Assembly (NCBI GenBank): GCA_028280105.1
Contig: JANQML010000359.1
Coordinates: 1-39,317, forward strand
Source of the DNA: Desulfobacula sp.
GTDB lineage: Bacteria; Desulfobacterota; Desulfobacteria; Desulfobacterales; Desulfobacteraceae
Direction: 5' to 3'
DNA: 39,317 bases
This document shows positions 8,609-17,083 of this stretch, one piece after another. The stretch's first letter is position 1, and each line of letters starts with the position of its first letter. Made by a program: the position numbers and the translations under genes. The notes under the pieces were generated by a model, which saw only the letters and a list, made by a program, of their open reading frames with translations, had not been told where the DNA came from and did not search any database.

Positions 8609-9979
8609 TCAGTATTCATAGACCGGACATGAGGACCGGGATTCCCATTCCTGCCTGTTAAATTCATTGTACTCCGGGTGGTTCGTGCGCCGTCTCAATG
8701 TCTTCAATAGATCCCTTGCTTCATCAGGGGAGATGCACGGATGCTTCCATACGAGATGATTCCCTGTCCAGTGTGTCCAATCCCAATCCGTTATAAAATT
8801 TCTCTCCCTGAATTTGCGATATACGGGCGTGCCTGGAAGAGGCATGTATATATTGAATAAACAAAACGATACGCCCAAATCAAGAATGGCCTTTTGTGAT
8901 TCAATAATGCTGTCAGGCGTATCTTCCTCAAAGCATATTATATATGTCGATGTCACCGTAACTTTAAGATCGCTCAAAAGCTGAAGGGTATCCTCCATCA
9001 GTTTTCGATTGGTCTTTCTATTTGTATTGTCAAGGGTAAGATCATTAAGCGATTCAAGGGCAACAAGAAGAAAGGTCAACCCTTTATCCACCAGTTCCAC
9101 AATGCCCTCTTTGCCTTTTGCCGTCAGGGCCATAAAACTGGTCATCATGCCAAATCGCATACCCCGTTTATATATTTCGTTAATCACCAGTTTCCCATTA
9201 TGGCTGAAGGGACGAGTGTCCTGATTTGAGATATAAACAGACCCCATACCTTTATCCTGGTAGTGGTCAAAAATGCGGTTAAGTGAGTTCATCGAAATGC
9301 AGGGTTCGCCTCCCGGCGTGAAAACAGGATCTGCACAATAAATACACCTGTTGGAACACCCTCTTTGAAAAATAGTATGTCCGATCAACCTTCTTGTGTT
9401 CAGCCAGTTTGAGCGGGTCGTAAGATCAGGGTGGCATAGTTCCTTCACAGATAATGATTCCAGACCTACGGCTTCACGTAAAGTACTCTCCGAATATTCC
9501 CAAAAAAGACGATCAAATCGTTCTTTCATAAGCGGTTCTTCTGTCATAACAGCATAACTGCCCAACCAACATTCTACTATTCCAAAGTTTTCTTTAACGA
9601 ACTTTGAGAATTCAAGGGCCCATGGCAGCGTCCACGTATAACTGGAAATTCCCACAACTTTGAATCTTCCTGTGGATAATGTCTCCAGAAGGACTTTGGT
9701 TGATGGGTATTGAAGGAACGTCGGGCCCGGTACATTGGCTTTAAGAAATTGCAGGCCGTAGCAGGGTTGATTTGTGGAGATATGATAATTTTTCGGCAGT
9801 TCCGTTGTATATTCCGAAAACCCATTTTGAAAACCGTTGGCAGTAAACACCGGAAGGACTGATTCTTTGTTTTCATTTTTATACACATCATTCGGGGCAG
9901 TGGTAATCAAAATTTCATCCGGTTTGGGTTGATATCGGGTCGAGGCGGTATGGATGACGTAACCCTTTTGATTTTTCAC
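8609..9979 (-). CDS. B12-binding-type radical SAM protein
   Basis: The N-terminal ~190 residues have the Rossmann-like layout of cobalamin-binding radical SAM proteins (VLLETLSTGRFKVVGISSYT, WLGSYAVMTEEPLM) but no DxHxxG cobalamin motif, so B12 binding is uncertain. The SAM cluster motif C208-x3-C212-x2-C215 (FQRGCSNRCIYCAD) is clear, followed by VYISNQDTRP, LLVALESLND and FCLFNIYMPLPGTPVYR, typical of this superfamily. The start is GTG at 9979, set by a strong AAGGAGG five bases upstream. It sits 36 bp after the HemN-like gene. The reaction is unknown; such enzymes often methylate or rearrange unactivated carbons. Confidence 0.85.
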   Translation of the reverse strand: MKNQKGYVIHTASTRYQPKPDEILITTAPNDVYKNENKESVLPVFTANGFQNGFSEYTTELPKNYHISTNQPCYGLQFLKANVPGPTFLQYPSTKVLLETLSTGRFKVVGISSYTWTLPWALEFSKFVKENFGIVECWLGSYAVMTEEPLMKERFDRLFWEYSESTLREAVGLESLSVKELCHPDLTTRSNWLNTRRLIGHTIFQRGCSNRCIYCADPVFTPGGEPCISMNSLNRIFDHYQDKGMGSVYISNQDTRPFSHNGKLVINEIYKRGMRFGMMTSFMALTAKGKEGIVELVDKGLTFLLVALESLNDLTLDNTNRKTNRKLMEDTLQLLSDLKVTVTSTYIICFEEDTPDSIIESQKAILDLGVSFCLFNIYMPLPGTPVYRKFRERNFITDWDWTHWTGNHLVWKHPCISPDEARDLLKTLRRRTNHPEYNEFNRQEWESRSSCPVYEY

Positions 9980-10015
9980 GCTCCCCTCCTTATCTTAAAA
10001 GCTCAATGATATAAA

Positions 10016-11461
10016 TTAATTATGGCTGGCGCTGTGTTTTAACCCCATCCGAAGTTCCTTCACCCGTTTACAAAAAAATGCGCCTTGTATAATGTGAGTA
10101 AAAAATTTTCCTTCCGGCGTCACTATAACTGAATCATCATGTTTTTCAATCCATCCCTTATCCCTTAAAACCTCTATTGCAGGAAGGATATAGCTATCTA
10201 AATCAGCATCGGGAAAATTCATTTTTAAATCATTGAGATCGATATGAAATGTCTGTAATGATCCGGAAATATAATTAAGAAGTAAATCCTCCCCTGAATA
10301 AACAAAATACTTTTCAACGGGAAAGATATTTCTGTTTTCAGTATCCAGGTAGTTTTTCATTCCATTTTTTCGGTTCGAGTAATTTTTGAAAGTTATTCCT
10401 TTGTTTTGCTTGTGAAAAAGAAGTTTGCTCGCTGCGGCGAACCCCAAGCCTATTCTGTATGAGATATGATCCGTTCGCATCGCCTCTTCGTGTCTCAGAC
10501 GATGAGGCCGGCTGCCATCTCCTGGAATTTGCTCATAATCATTTAATGTGATGGAAGTATAGCCTAATGAAGATAGAAGCCTGCTGCTCTGGAGATACAT
10601 TTCCTTGACAGTATTCATGTCCGGAAGACGATGATAATATTCTGTCCTGAAATAGCATGAACGATTGATATTTAATGGATAGGCCGTGATTCTGTTAACT
10701 CCTAAGGCATTCAACTCAAGAAGTTCGGATAAAAACCTATCCACTGTCTGGTCCGGCCAGCCATAAATAAGATCAACACTGACAGACAGCCCTTTTTCAA
10801 GGGCAAAAGATATCATTTTTTTTGTGTATGCTTTTGAAATGAACCGACCGCTTAAAGGCAGCAGGTCTTCGTTAAACTGCTGTACTCCAAAACTAATGCG
10901 GGTTCCTCCCAATTTTCGGAAATGGCTTATTTTTTTATAAGAATAAAGTTCCGGCGTTCCTTCCGTCGATATTTCAGTATCATGGTTGATTTCGTAATAA
11001 TGTTGAACAGCCTCCATTAAAGCGGTATACAAGTCTGTAGACATAATATTGGGAGTCCCGCCTCCCAGAAAAACAGACTTGACCGGGTTTGATGATACAC
11101 TCCGGCCAAAATATCTGGCATACTTTGGTAGCTCATTTTCAGTTAGTACTTTGAAATATTGCTTAAGTATTTTTCTGGAAAATGGAACTGTGGGGAGTAA
11201 ACAAAAGCCGCATTTTTCAGGTTTGTTTTTATCAATACCTTTATAAGAGCAAAAAGGTATTGAAACATACATGTGAAGTTCACGACTCTCTTTTACACTC
11301 TCAGATAACCATTTCGCAATATCTACCTAGCCGTGCCTTAAGCCCCGTTCCGGTGGAAAATTTTGAAGAACTCTGTGCGTAAGGTGTTGATCAAGCTTAA
11401 TATTAATATAGTCAAAAACAGTTTTTTTTAAATTTTCAATCAGATCAAGCTTGGTATTCAT
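10016..11461 (-). CDS. HemN-like radical SAM protein with one in-frame TAG at codon 45
   Basis: The long frame 11272-10016 encodes a HemN/coproporphyrinogen-dehydrogenase-like radical SAM protein: YVSIPFC, then KPEKCGFCLLPT, VFLGGGTPN, TRISFGVQQF, SVDLIYGWPDQT and a C-terminal HemN-type winged domain. The cluster ligands are spread as C-x12-C-x2-C instead of the usual C-x3-C-x2-C. The same frame continues upstream of that ATG as plausible coding sequence (DIAKWLSESVKESRELH) to a single TAG at 11329-11327. Beyond that it reads back another 44 codons (ending NFPPERGLRHG) to an ATG at 11461 with GGA upstream. Either it is a nonsense-mutated gene, the TAG is read through, or translation restarts at 11272, where no Shine-Dalgarno is seen. 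True haem function is doubtful given the unusual Cys spacing. Confidence 0.72.
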
Positions 11462-11489
11462 AATATTTCCATAAAGAATGTAATGGCCA

Positions 11490-11612
11490 CTAGGCTGTCG
11501 CCGGTACTGGCAAAAAACATGATACTGCGTTTGAAAAAATAATTATTTTATATTTTATTATCTCCAGTGGTGCTGAATCTTCTCGCCATCCAAGATTTAA
11601 TGTTTCGCTCAT
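11490..11612 (-). CDS. Possible 40-residue peptide upstream of the radical SAM operon
   Basis: A short frame starting with ATG at 11612 (MSETLNLGWREDSAPLEI...) and ending with TAG lies 28 bp before the HemN-like gene in the same direction. It has a Ser/Cys-containing C-terminus (SCFLPVPATA). The position suggests a leader or precursor peptide, but there is only a weak AAGAAG upstream, so this may be chance. Confidence 0.2.
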   Translation of the reverse strand: MSETLNLGWREDSAPLEIIKYKIIIFSNAVSCFLPVPATA

Positions 11613-12044
11613 GGTAGATTCTTCTTTGGCTGATGTTGACAGAAAGCCGATAGTTAATTTGCTTGCAGTGAATGTGAAAACGATTACAGTGCTGATCAAT
11701 TGAGAATATCCTTATTTTAAGCTTTTTTATAAAACTTAAAACTCAATATTCGTATCAAGTCACCTGTCCCTGATTATAATAAACCGTTGCTACAACTAAA
11801 AACAACGCCTCGAAATCATAAAAAATATCAAACATTAAATCAGGGTCGAAAAATCACACCAGGATATAGAGAATGGTACCAGTTGAAATAAAAAAGAATT
11901 TCTTGAATATCATGAAAACTTTTTCTTTGTCAAAAAAAATATGAAAAACTGGGTATCCGATTAGCTTAAGTGGATACCATATCTTTTATGCTGACTAACA
12001 AACCCTCTGATTTTATAACATATATGTTTTGTGTTGTTGGCTGG
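11613..12044. other. AT-rich stretch without a supported gene
   Basis: No frame with a credible start, ribosome binding site or family motif was found. It likely holds the promoter for the minus-strand radical SAM operon and the degraded edge of the transposase relic to its right. Confidence 0.5.
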
Positions 12045-12513
12045 TTACCGGAACCTTTCCGGGTAAAAAGTCCAGGAGAAATCCCGGGTAAATGAGACCC
12101 AATTATTGATCTGGTAACAGCAGGGATCGGTTTGTCCATATTCCTTTTTTAGCCAGTCCCTGATCGAAAGGGCTTTTCAGATCCATCGCTGAATGCCAGA
12201 CCAAGTGCTGCCTGTTTCGTTGGCAATTTGAGCAATGCAGCATCCTTGCTCATACATCAGCATACACAACGAGGCACGGGTAATGGGTAGAAACGCATGG
12301 GGCAGGATCGAAAAGGTTTTTCTGGTACATTGGTCATTATCACACTGGTATCTTTGGATAGTTATCAATTCTTCATTAAACAGATATCTGCTGTAATACC
12401 CCCATTTTATATAGCAGTGACGGTTGCCACAGTGTGAACAGGATGATGGCAGAGCTGTTTTTTCTTGTGATTTTTGACAAAAAGGATATTAATGAGTTAT
12501 AGTTCGGAGGCAT
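12045..12513 (-). pseudogene. Broken transposase-like zinc-ribbon gene
   Basis: Read on the minus strand from ATG 12513 (AGGAG nine bases upstream) the protein begins MPPNYNSLISFLSK. A frameshift in an A-rich run near 12455-12475 moves the frame to a zinc-ribbon part with CSHCGNRHCYIKWGYYSRY and IQRYQCDNDQCTRKTFSILP, then a helix-turn-helix-like part (MYEQGCCIAQIANETGS). An in-frame TGA at 12179-12177 interrupts it, after which homologous-looking sequence (LSIRDWLKKEYGQTDP) runs to TAA at 12045. The Cys pairs and HTH suggest the DNA-binding half of an ISL3/IS1595-like transposase or a derived small protein. Two disabling changes make it a pseudogene. Confidence 0.6.
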
Positions 12514-12578
12514 GTGCTGTTTCTCCTTTATTAAAATTAGCCAATGGGGCTTATGGCACATGTCCCCCCCTCTTATCC

Positions 12579-12614
12579 CCCCCAAAGGGGGAAGCTGATA
12601 ATCCGCTTTATCAG
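12579..12614. repeat. Two adjacent short hairpins (REP-like)
   Basis: A C-run/G-run hairpin (CCCCC/GGGGG, 12579-12591) is followed by CTGATAA/TTATCAG (12595-12614). The GC-rich paired structure resembles a repetitive extragenic palindrome, but no second copy exists in this window. Confidence 0.35.
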
Positions 12615-12716
12615 AGGCCCGGTGGGGTGTTGCCGTTAACACTTCCCGTCTCTTCACAAACCGATTTTTTCCCATCCCAATCCACCATCAAAAAATCAAG
12701 AACCCTGTTTCGTTTT

Positions 12717-12866
12717 ATGAGTCAAGCAGATAGAGTATTGGTACGAACAAAGCACGTACGAAGAAGAAAAAGCTCAAACCGATATACAGCACTGGCAGGG
12801 TTGCCGTTATATCTTGACCGGGTGAAACTCATCGGACTATCCAAATTCATTCAAAATCATTTAACC
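12717..12866 (+). pseudogene. Transposase N-terminal fragment (IS1380-like)
   Basis: From ATG 12717 the frame reads MSQADRVLVRTKHVRRRK and then TALAGLPLYLDRVKLIGLSK, which resembles the start of IS1380-type DDE transposases (a basic stretch followed by AGLPL...LGL..I..HL). The similarity stops at about 12860, exactly where the stop codon of the convergent Old Yellow Enzyme gene lies. The rest of the transposase is missing, so this is an insertion or deletion scar. Confidence 0.4.
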
Positions 12867-14837
12867 TACGATTGCAAAAGTGCATTCTGGCAACGCATGC
12901 AGCAGTTGCTCTGAAACGGATCCAAAAATCCTTCGCCGAACATGGGTAAGTCCACCGCGCCTGCCAATAATCAAACTGCCGTATTCTCCATTCTGTGTTT
13001 CGTTAATCAAGATTTCTGCAACAGTTGCGTCATCGTCAGGTTGAATAATTCTTAATTTCGTCGCCGGGTCCGTTTCAAAGTTGTCAAGAATTTTGGACCA
13101 GTTGTTCATTGCCTGGTCCGGGGATTTGGAAACATGAACATACCGAAACTCCACATCAGACCGTCCGTGAAAAGTATGCAGGGCCACTCGTATCTGCATT
13201 AATGTAAAATCAGACAGGTCACAGGGAATCAGTACTTTCTTCAGGTTCGGGTGCACACCGCTCCTGACCACCACCACATCCGCAGGCGCTTTCAATAAAA
13301 GCTCTTCTTTCCATGAGGCGGTCTCATTGTAGAAAATGACCACAAAACCAAAACGGTCCTTCAAATGCTCCATAACCAAACCAAGAAGGTCTTGAGATTC
13401 CCTCACAATCAAATTTTCAAGCTTAGACCGCTTTAAATTTTCCCGAAAATACTGATTGCACCATTCAATATATTTTTCAGCCTCTTTATCAAAATCTTTC
13501 TCTCCATTAACATTGATGAATAATTGCCGATCAAAAATATTCGTATGAATAGGGACTCGCTGACGAATATGTGTGCGGGCAATTGTAAAATCTGCAATGG
13601 AAGTTAATACAATAAGCGTCCGATATCCGTGCCGGGAAGTAAAATGCGTTTCCAGCTTGATGCGGTCCTGGACAACTTTTGGCCAGCGGTCACAGATAAC
13701 GCTTTCTCCAAGGGCCACATTCTGAAAACAGGTGTTACAATTTTTACAGGCAATAATTTTACCCTTTTCCTGGGCCTTTGTTATCCACTCAGGATCGGCC
13801 AACAAAGGTCTTCCCAGGCCGATAAGATCCGCCTCTTGGTTTTGAAGCGTTTTTTCCGCCAGCTTCGGCGCCACCATCCGACCGGAAATGATGACAGGAA
13901 TGGTTACATGTTTCTTGAGCTGTTTAGTTAATTTTGAAAGGTAACCAGGCTTGGCCAACTGCTTGACTACATTCGGAATAAACATGGTTTGATAGGCGCC
14001 AACGGTTGCAGACAGATAAGCAGCGCCGTAATGTTCCAGCCTCTTCGCAAATTCTATGGCTTGGTCTGTTGATATGCCGTCTTCTGTTTTCTCATCCAGA
14101 ATCAACCGAAATCCCACAGGGACATTTTCGGGAATCCTGGCCCTCATTTCTTCCAGGATGTTTAAGGGATAACGCATACGGGCATCGGGTGACCCGCCCC
14201 ACGGCGCGGCCCTTCTGTTGGTTCTGGGGGATAAAAATTGTGCGATCAGATAACCCGTGGCACCATGCAGCTCAATCATGTCAAAACCGGCCGCTACAGC
14301 CCGGCAAGCTGCCTCTCCGAACATGGTGATCGTCTGCTGAATATCAGCATCTGTCATTTCCTGCATCCAGCCGGCGGCCATTTTGGCCGCATGCGCGGTC
14401 AGTCCAAACCGTTTAACAAAGGGAAAGTTCCCCATTAAATTTTTCAGCGTCGATATACTGTCCGCTATCTCAGCCGCCTCAAATGCAGACGGCAGCATAG
14501 GATTATCCGTAACAGCGTAACGCCCCGCGTGATTTAACTGCACGCACGCCACTGCGCCATTATTTTTGATAATCCTTGCCAGACGCCGCAACTCATCGAT
14601 TTGTTCATCGCGGTCCAGCAACAGGCTTCTATCCGAAGTGCGGCCATTTTCCGATACAGCCACATTCGGCAGTACAACCACAGCGGCACCAGATTTGGCC
14701 AGACGCCGATAGTGCTGCATCATCAGAGGCGAAACCCTTCCATCCGGCAGGGCGTATCCGGTGAAAACAGGTAAGGCGACGACTCTGTTTTTAAGCTTCA
14801 GACCCCCAATTGTTGCCGGACTGAACAACATATCCAT
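12861..14837 (-). CDS. Old Yellow Enzyme-type oxidoreductase fused to universal stress protein domains
   Basis: Residues 1 to ~390 form a flavin TIM barrel of the NADH:flavin oxidoreductase/OYE family: FSPATIGGLKLKNRVV, the HGATGYLIAQFLSPRTNRR active-site region, WGGS, and the C-terminal barrel strand DLIGLGRPLLADP. Four Cys (C364, C367, C370, C382) match the 4Fe-4S site of the larger OYE members such as 2,4-dienoyl-CoA reductase. Instead of the expected FAD/NADPH-binding domains, residues ~400-658 form one or two UspA-like domains; the end has the ATP-binding USP signature IIGRRGGLTHVRRRIFGSVSEQLL. So electrons must come from elsewhere, and nucleotide binding may regulate the reductase. The substrate is probably an enone or enoyl-CoA. 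It overlaps no neighbour and is preceded by a 36-codon frame. Confidence 0.85.
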   Translation of the reverse strand: MDMLFSPATIGGLKLKNRVVALPVFTGYALPDGRVSPLMMQHYRRLAKSGAAVVVLPNVAVSENGRTSDRSLLLDRDEQIDELRRLARIIKNNGAVACVQLNHAGRYAVTDNPMLPSAFEAAEIADSISTLKNLMGNFPFVKRFGLTAHAAKMAAGWMQEMTDADIQQTITMFGEAACRAVAAGFDMIELHGATGYLIAQFLSPRTNRRAAPWGGSPDARMRYPLNILEEMRARIPENVPVGFRLILDEKTEDGISTDQAIEFAKRLEHYGAAYLSATVGAYQTMFIPNVVKQLAKPGYLSKLTKQLKKHVTIPVIISGRMVAPKLAEKTLQNQEADLIGLGRPLLADPEWITKAQEKGKIIACKNCNTCFQNVALGESVICDRWPKVVQDRIKLETHFTSRHGYRTLIVLTSIADFTIARTHIRQRVPIHTNIFDRQLFINVNGEKDFDKEAEKYIEWCNQYFRENLKRSKLENLIVRESQDLLGLVMEHLKDRFGFVVIFYNETASWKEELLLKAPADVVVVRSGVHPNLKKVLIPCDLSDFTLMQIRVALHTFHGRSDVEFRYVHVSKSPDQAMNNWSKILDNFETDPATKLRIIQPDDDATVAEILINETQNGEYGSLIIGRRGGLTHVRRRIFGSVSEQLLHALPECTFAIVG

Positions 14838-14840
14838 CAG

Positions 14841-14951
14841 CTAAACTTGTGCCCAGTGCCTGTATAAAACGCTCACAGCCTCCCTGCCGATCTCCTCAAA
14901 TCCGGGTAAAAGAGGCCTGTTTTTATCATGTATTGTTTTTTTCTTTTCCAT
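14841..14951 (-). CDS. Small 36-residue protein ahead of the OYE-USP gene
   Basis: Starting at ATG 14951 (AAGGTGGTC just upstream), the frame encodes a basic N-terminus and an amphipathic end (PGFEEIGREAVSVLYRHW). It stops 3 bp before the OYE-USP start, which itself lacks a good ribosome binding site, so translational coupling is plausible. A longer frame opens at 15041. No family recognised. Confidence 0.35.
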   Translation of the reverse strand: MEKKKTIHDKNRPLLPGFEEIGREAVSVLYRHWAQV

Positions 14952-15113
14952 CCTGACCACCTTTCTTAGTGTCAGTTTTGACCGTCTTTTTAGACCGTTA
15001 TTGTCAGAGATTACACTGACCTTAGACATTATTTTTACCATTCATTGTCAATATACTACAGCAGATTTGCAAACAACTAGTGCCATTCTACTCTGCCCCC
15101 AATTATTAAAGTC

Positions 15114-16787
15114 TTACAAAAGGCGCATCTGTGTGGACAGTACATCGTTATGCCGCACAACCCCTACCAGTTTTTTGGGATTATCTTTGGCAACGACAAA
15201 AAGGTAAGCATCATCAGGATGGTCTTTAAGAGCGGCCATGGCACTTTCCAGCGTATCGTCCGGTGTCAGCTTTAAAAATGTTTGCGTGGCAATCTCATCG
15301 GCAAGGACCAGATTTCTGAGACCGGGATCGTAGAGGGTATTGGCGATGTCGGCATATTTTATCACTCCCACCAGTTCGTCCCGGGCATTGACCACCGGCA
15401 GGCGATCGTAACGGGAGTGGCCCAGCGCCTTCAGCACTTCGTTGAACGGCGTCGTGTTGGGCAGGACCTCCACATTGCGCCGCATGATGTGACCGATCTG
15501 AATATCCGAGGGATTACCCGCATGGGCGTTGTTGGCCATGCCGAAAGCGTTTTTGACATGCACTATCACCTGCTGCAGTCCCTCGCTGTATCTCACCGGA
15601 CTTCGTTGGGCGATGAGGTTGAACACCGGCACCTCTCCGGCGTTCACCAGGGCGAAACGGGTGAGCAGGGGACCCACGACCTCAAAGACCACCACTGAGG
15701 CCAGAACCACCGTCTGCAAAGCCCCTCCCGGCCCCGGCCACTCCCTGGCCAGGACATTGGCCAGTCCGATGGCCAAACCGGCCTGGGCAAGCATTGCCGG
15801 CCCAAGCCAGCTTCGGATGGTCTGGGACGCATTGGCCGCCTGGGCCCCCAACCGGCATCCCACGTATTTGCCGATGGTCCGCATGACCACGTAAACAACG
15901 CCAATGATGCCCATATGACCGAGGGATTGGAGATGAAGCTCTGCCCCGGCCATGATAAAGAAAAGCACGTAGAGTGGGTAATCAATGTCGGCAAGGTCGT
16001 TGACAATGCGCTTTTTGTTGGGCGAGGCATTGGTGGCAACCACACCGGCGGCCAGGACCGCCAGCATGGAGAAAAGGTCGAGGAATACTGCCGCTCCGGT
16101 GATGACAGCCACCAGAGCGAGCACAAGTATCTGGCGCTCCACCGGTCGGGTGAGGCGCTGATCCATTACGGCGATGATCATGCCTGCCAGAGCACCCAGA
16201 ACGAGCGGCTCAAATACCTGAACCACACTCTGCACAAATGAGGCATCGGCAGAGAGACCGCTGTTTCTGATGATGATAAAAGCGACGATGGCGATCAGGT
16301 TGTTGATAACGATGAGCGGCAGAATGATGTCAGTGAGCCGGCCTTCGGATTGGTACTCCCGTATCACCATCTGAGTGGCCGCCGGAGCAGTGGTGATGGA
16401 GATCACCGCAAGGAATGCCGCCTCCAGCGGCGTTGCCCCCAGCAAGACGGTTCCGCACCCCACAAGCGTTGCCGTCAGGCCAATCTCAAAGGCACTGATG
16501 CGAAAGAGCTTGGGTCCGATTTTGCGAATGGCTTTGAGGCTGAAATTGCCGCCAATGGTAAAGACAATCAGTCCGAGGATGATGTCGTGCAACGGGGCCA
16601 GGGCATGGAGTTGCTCGCGGGTGACAAGGGCGGGAAGCCCGATGATTTCGCTGAAAGAGGGACCGGCGGCAATGCCGGCCACAAGGTAACCGGTCACCCT
16701 GGGAATTCCAATGGCGGCGCTCAAACGACCGGCACCGATGGCGAGCAGATAGAGCACGCCGATGGATAAAAGCATGGGCAGCATCAA
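15114..16787 (-). CDS. CPA2-type cation/proton antiporter with C-terminal CBS domains
   Basis: An inner-membrane protein of 557 residues. About twelve hydrophobic segments fill residues 1-390, with the CPA2-like GIPRVTGYLVAGIAAGPS, the TIGGNFSLKAIRKIG half-helix region and LGPAMLAQAGLAIGLAN. Residues ~430-557 form a CBS pair (DIQIGHIMRRNVEVLPNTT, YDRLPVVNARDELVGVIKY and TPDDTLESAMAALKDHPDD), which usually binds adenine nucleotides and would gate transport. The exchanged ion is not readable. About 175 bp upstream lies a palindromic element also found upstream of the Ni/Co exporter. Confidence 0.88.
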   Translation of the reverse strand: MMLPMLLSIGVLYLLAIGAGRLSAAIGIPRVTGYLVAGIAAGPSFSEIIGLPALVTREQLHALAPLHDIILGLIVFTIGGNFSLKAIRKIGPKLFRISAFEIGLTATLVGCGTVLLGATPLEAAFLAVISITTAPAATQMVIREYQSEGRLTDIILPLIVINNLIAIVAFIIIRNSGLSADASFVQSVVQVFEPLVLGALAGMIIAVMDQRLTRPVERQILVLALVAVITGAAVFLDLFSMLAVLAAGVVATNASPNKKRIVNDLADIDYPLYVLFFIMAGAELHLQSLGHMGIIGVVYVVMRTIGKYVGCRLGAQAANASQTIRSWLGPAMLAQAGLAIGLANVLAREWPGPGGALQTVVLASVVVFEVVGPLLTRFALVNAGEVPVFNLIAQRSPVRYSEGLQQVIVHVKNAFGMANNAHAGNPSDIQIGHIMRRNVEVLPNTTPFNEVLKALGHSRYDRLPVVNARDELVGVIKYADIANTLYDPGLRNLVLADEIATQTFLKLTPDDTLESAMAALKDHPDDAYLFVVAKDNPKKLVGVVRHNDVLSTQMRLL

Positions 16788-16960
16788 TGCAATGACTCCG
16801 ATCTTTTGTCCAATACTACCCCAGCGGTTAGGGATAGGAACTTGAGGGATGCGTGCGCTGTGCAGGCCGAACCCGATTCCGATTTTTTGCGACGGGTCAT
16901 ACCCTGTTCAAAGATACGTCCGATGTCATCCAGGGATAGGAACTTGCTTTTTTAAAAAAA
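16788..16960 (-). other. Upstream region with a 15-bp direct repeat and a possible coding relic
   Basis: The 15-mer agggataggaacttg occurs at 16830-16844 and again at 16932-16946. On the minus strand both copies fall in one open stretch and encode KFLSL, with DDIGRIFEQGMTRRKKSE between them, ending at a TGA near 16788. It has no start codon or ribosome binding site and may be a fragment of a lost gene, or simply the antiporter leader. Confidence 0.35.
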
Positions 16961-17074
16961 AGTATCAAAAATCCCCAAAGTTTAAAATATTATCCCTCCC
17001 CTGATACAGGCGCAACATGTTGTGCTTGTATCAGGGGAGTACAACTCAAGTCAAGACAAAACCAAAGGCCAAAA
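16961..17074 (-). repeat. Palindromic repeat element, copy A (upstream of the antiporter)
   Basis: This ~113-bp element is repeated at 18096-18208 with only scattered changes. Its core (16996-17039) is a 44-nt near-perfect palindrome centred on AACATGTT, with outer arms CTCCCCTGATACA and TGTATCAGGGGAG. On the minus strand the palindrome is followed by GGATAATATTTT, giving a possible TTGCGC-17-TAATAT promoter overlapping the right arm. It therefore may be a shared operator-promoter, but a mobile palindromic repeat is equally possible. Confidence 0.7.
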
Positions 17075-17083
17075 GCACTTTCC

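Noticed and set aside
11327-11329. Confident call of pyrrolysine at the in-frame TAG
   Set aside because: TAG ends several other genes here (hpt, int, queD) and no pyl gene is visible in the window, so recoding is kept only as one hypothesis.
12474-12716. Upstream half of the plus-strand frame ending at 12914
   Set aside because: It is antisense to the broken zinc-ribbon gene and crosses the REP-like hairpins; only the part from 12717 resembles a protein.
16830-16946. FRT-like recombination site
   Set aside because: The repeats share gataggaactt with the yeast FRT arm, but they are direct rather than inverted, lack the spacer and there is no Flp-type recombinase; coincidence.
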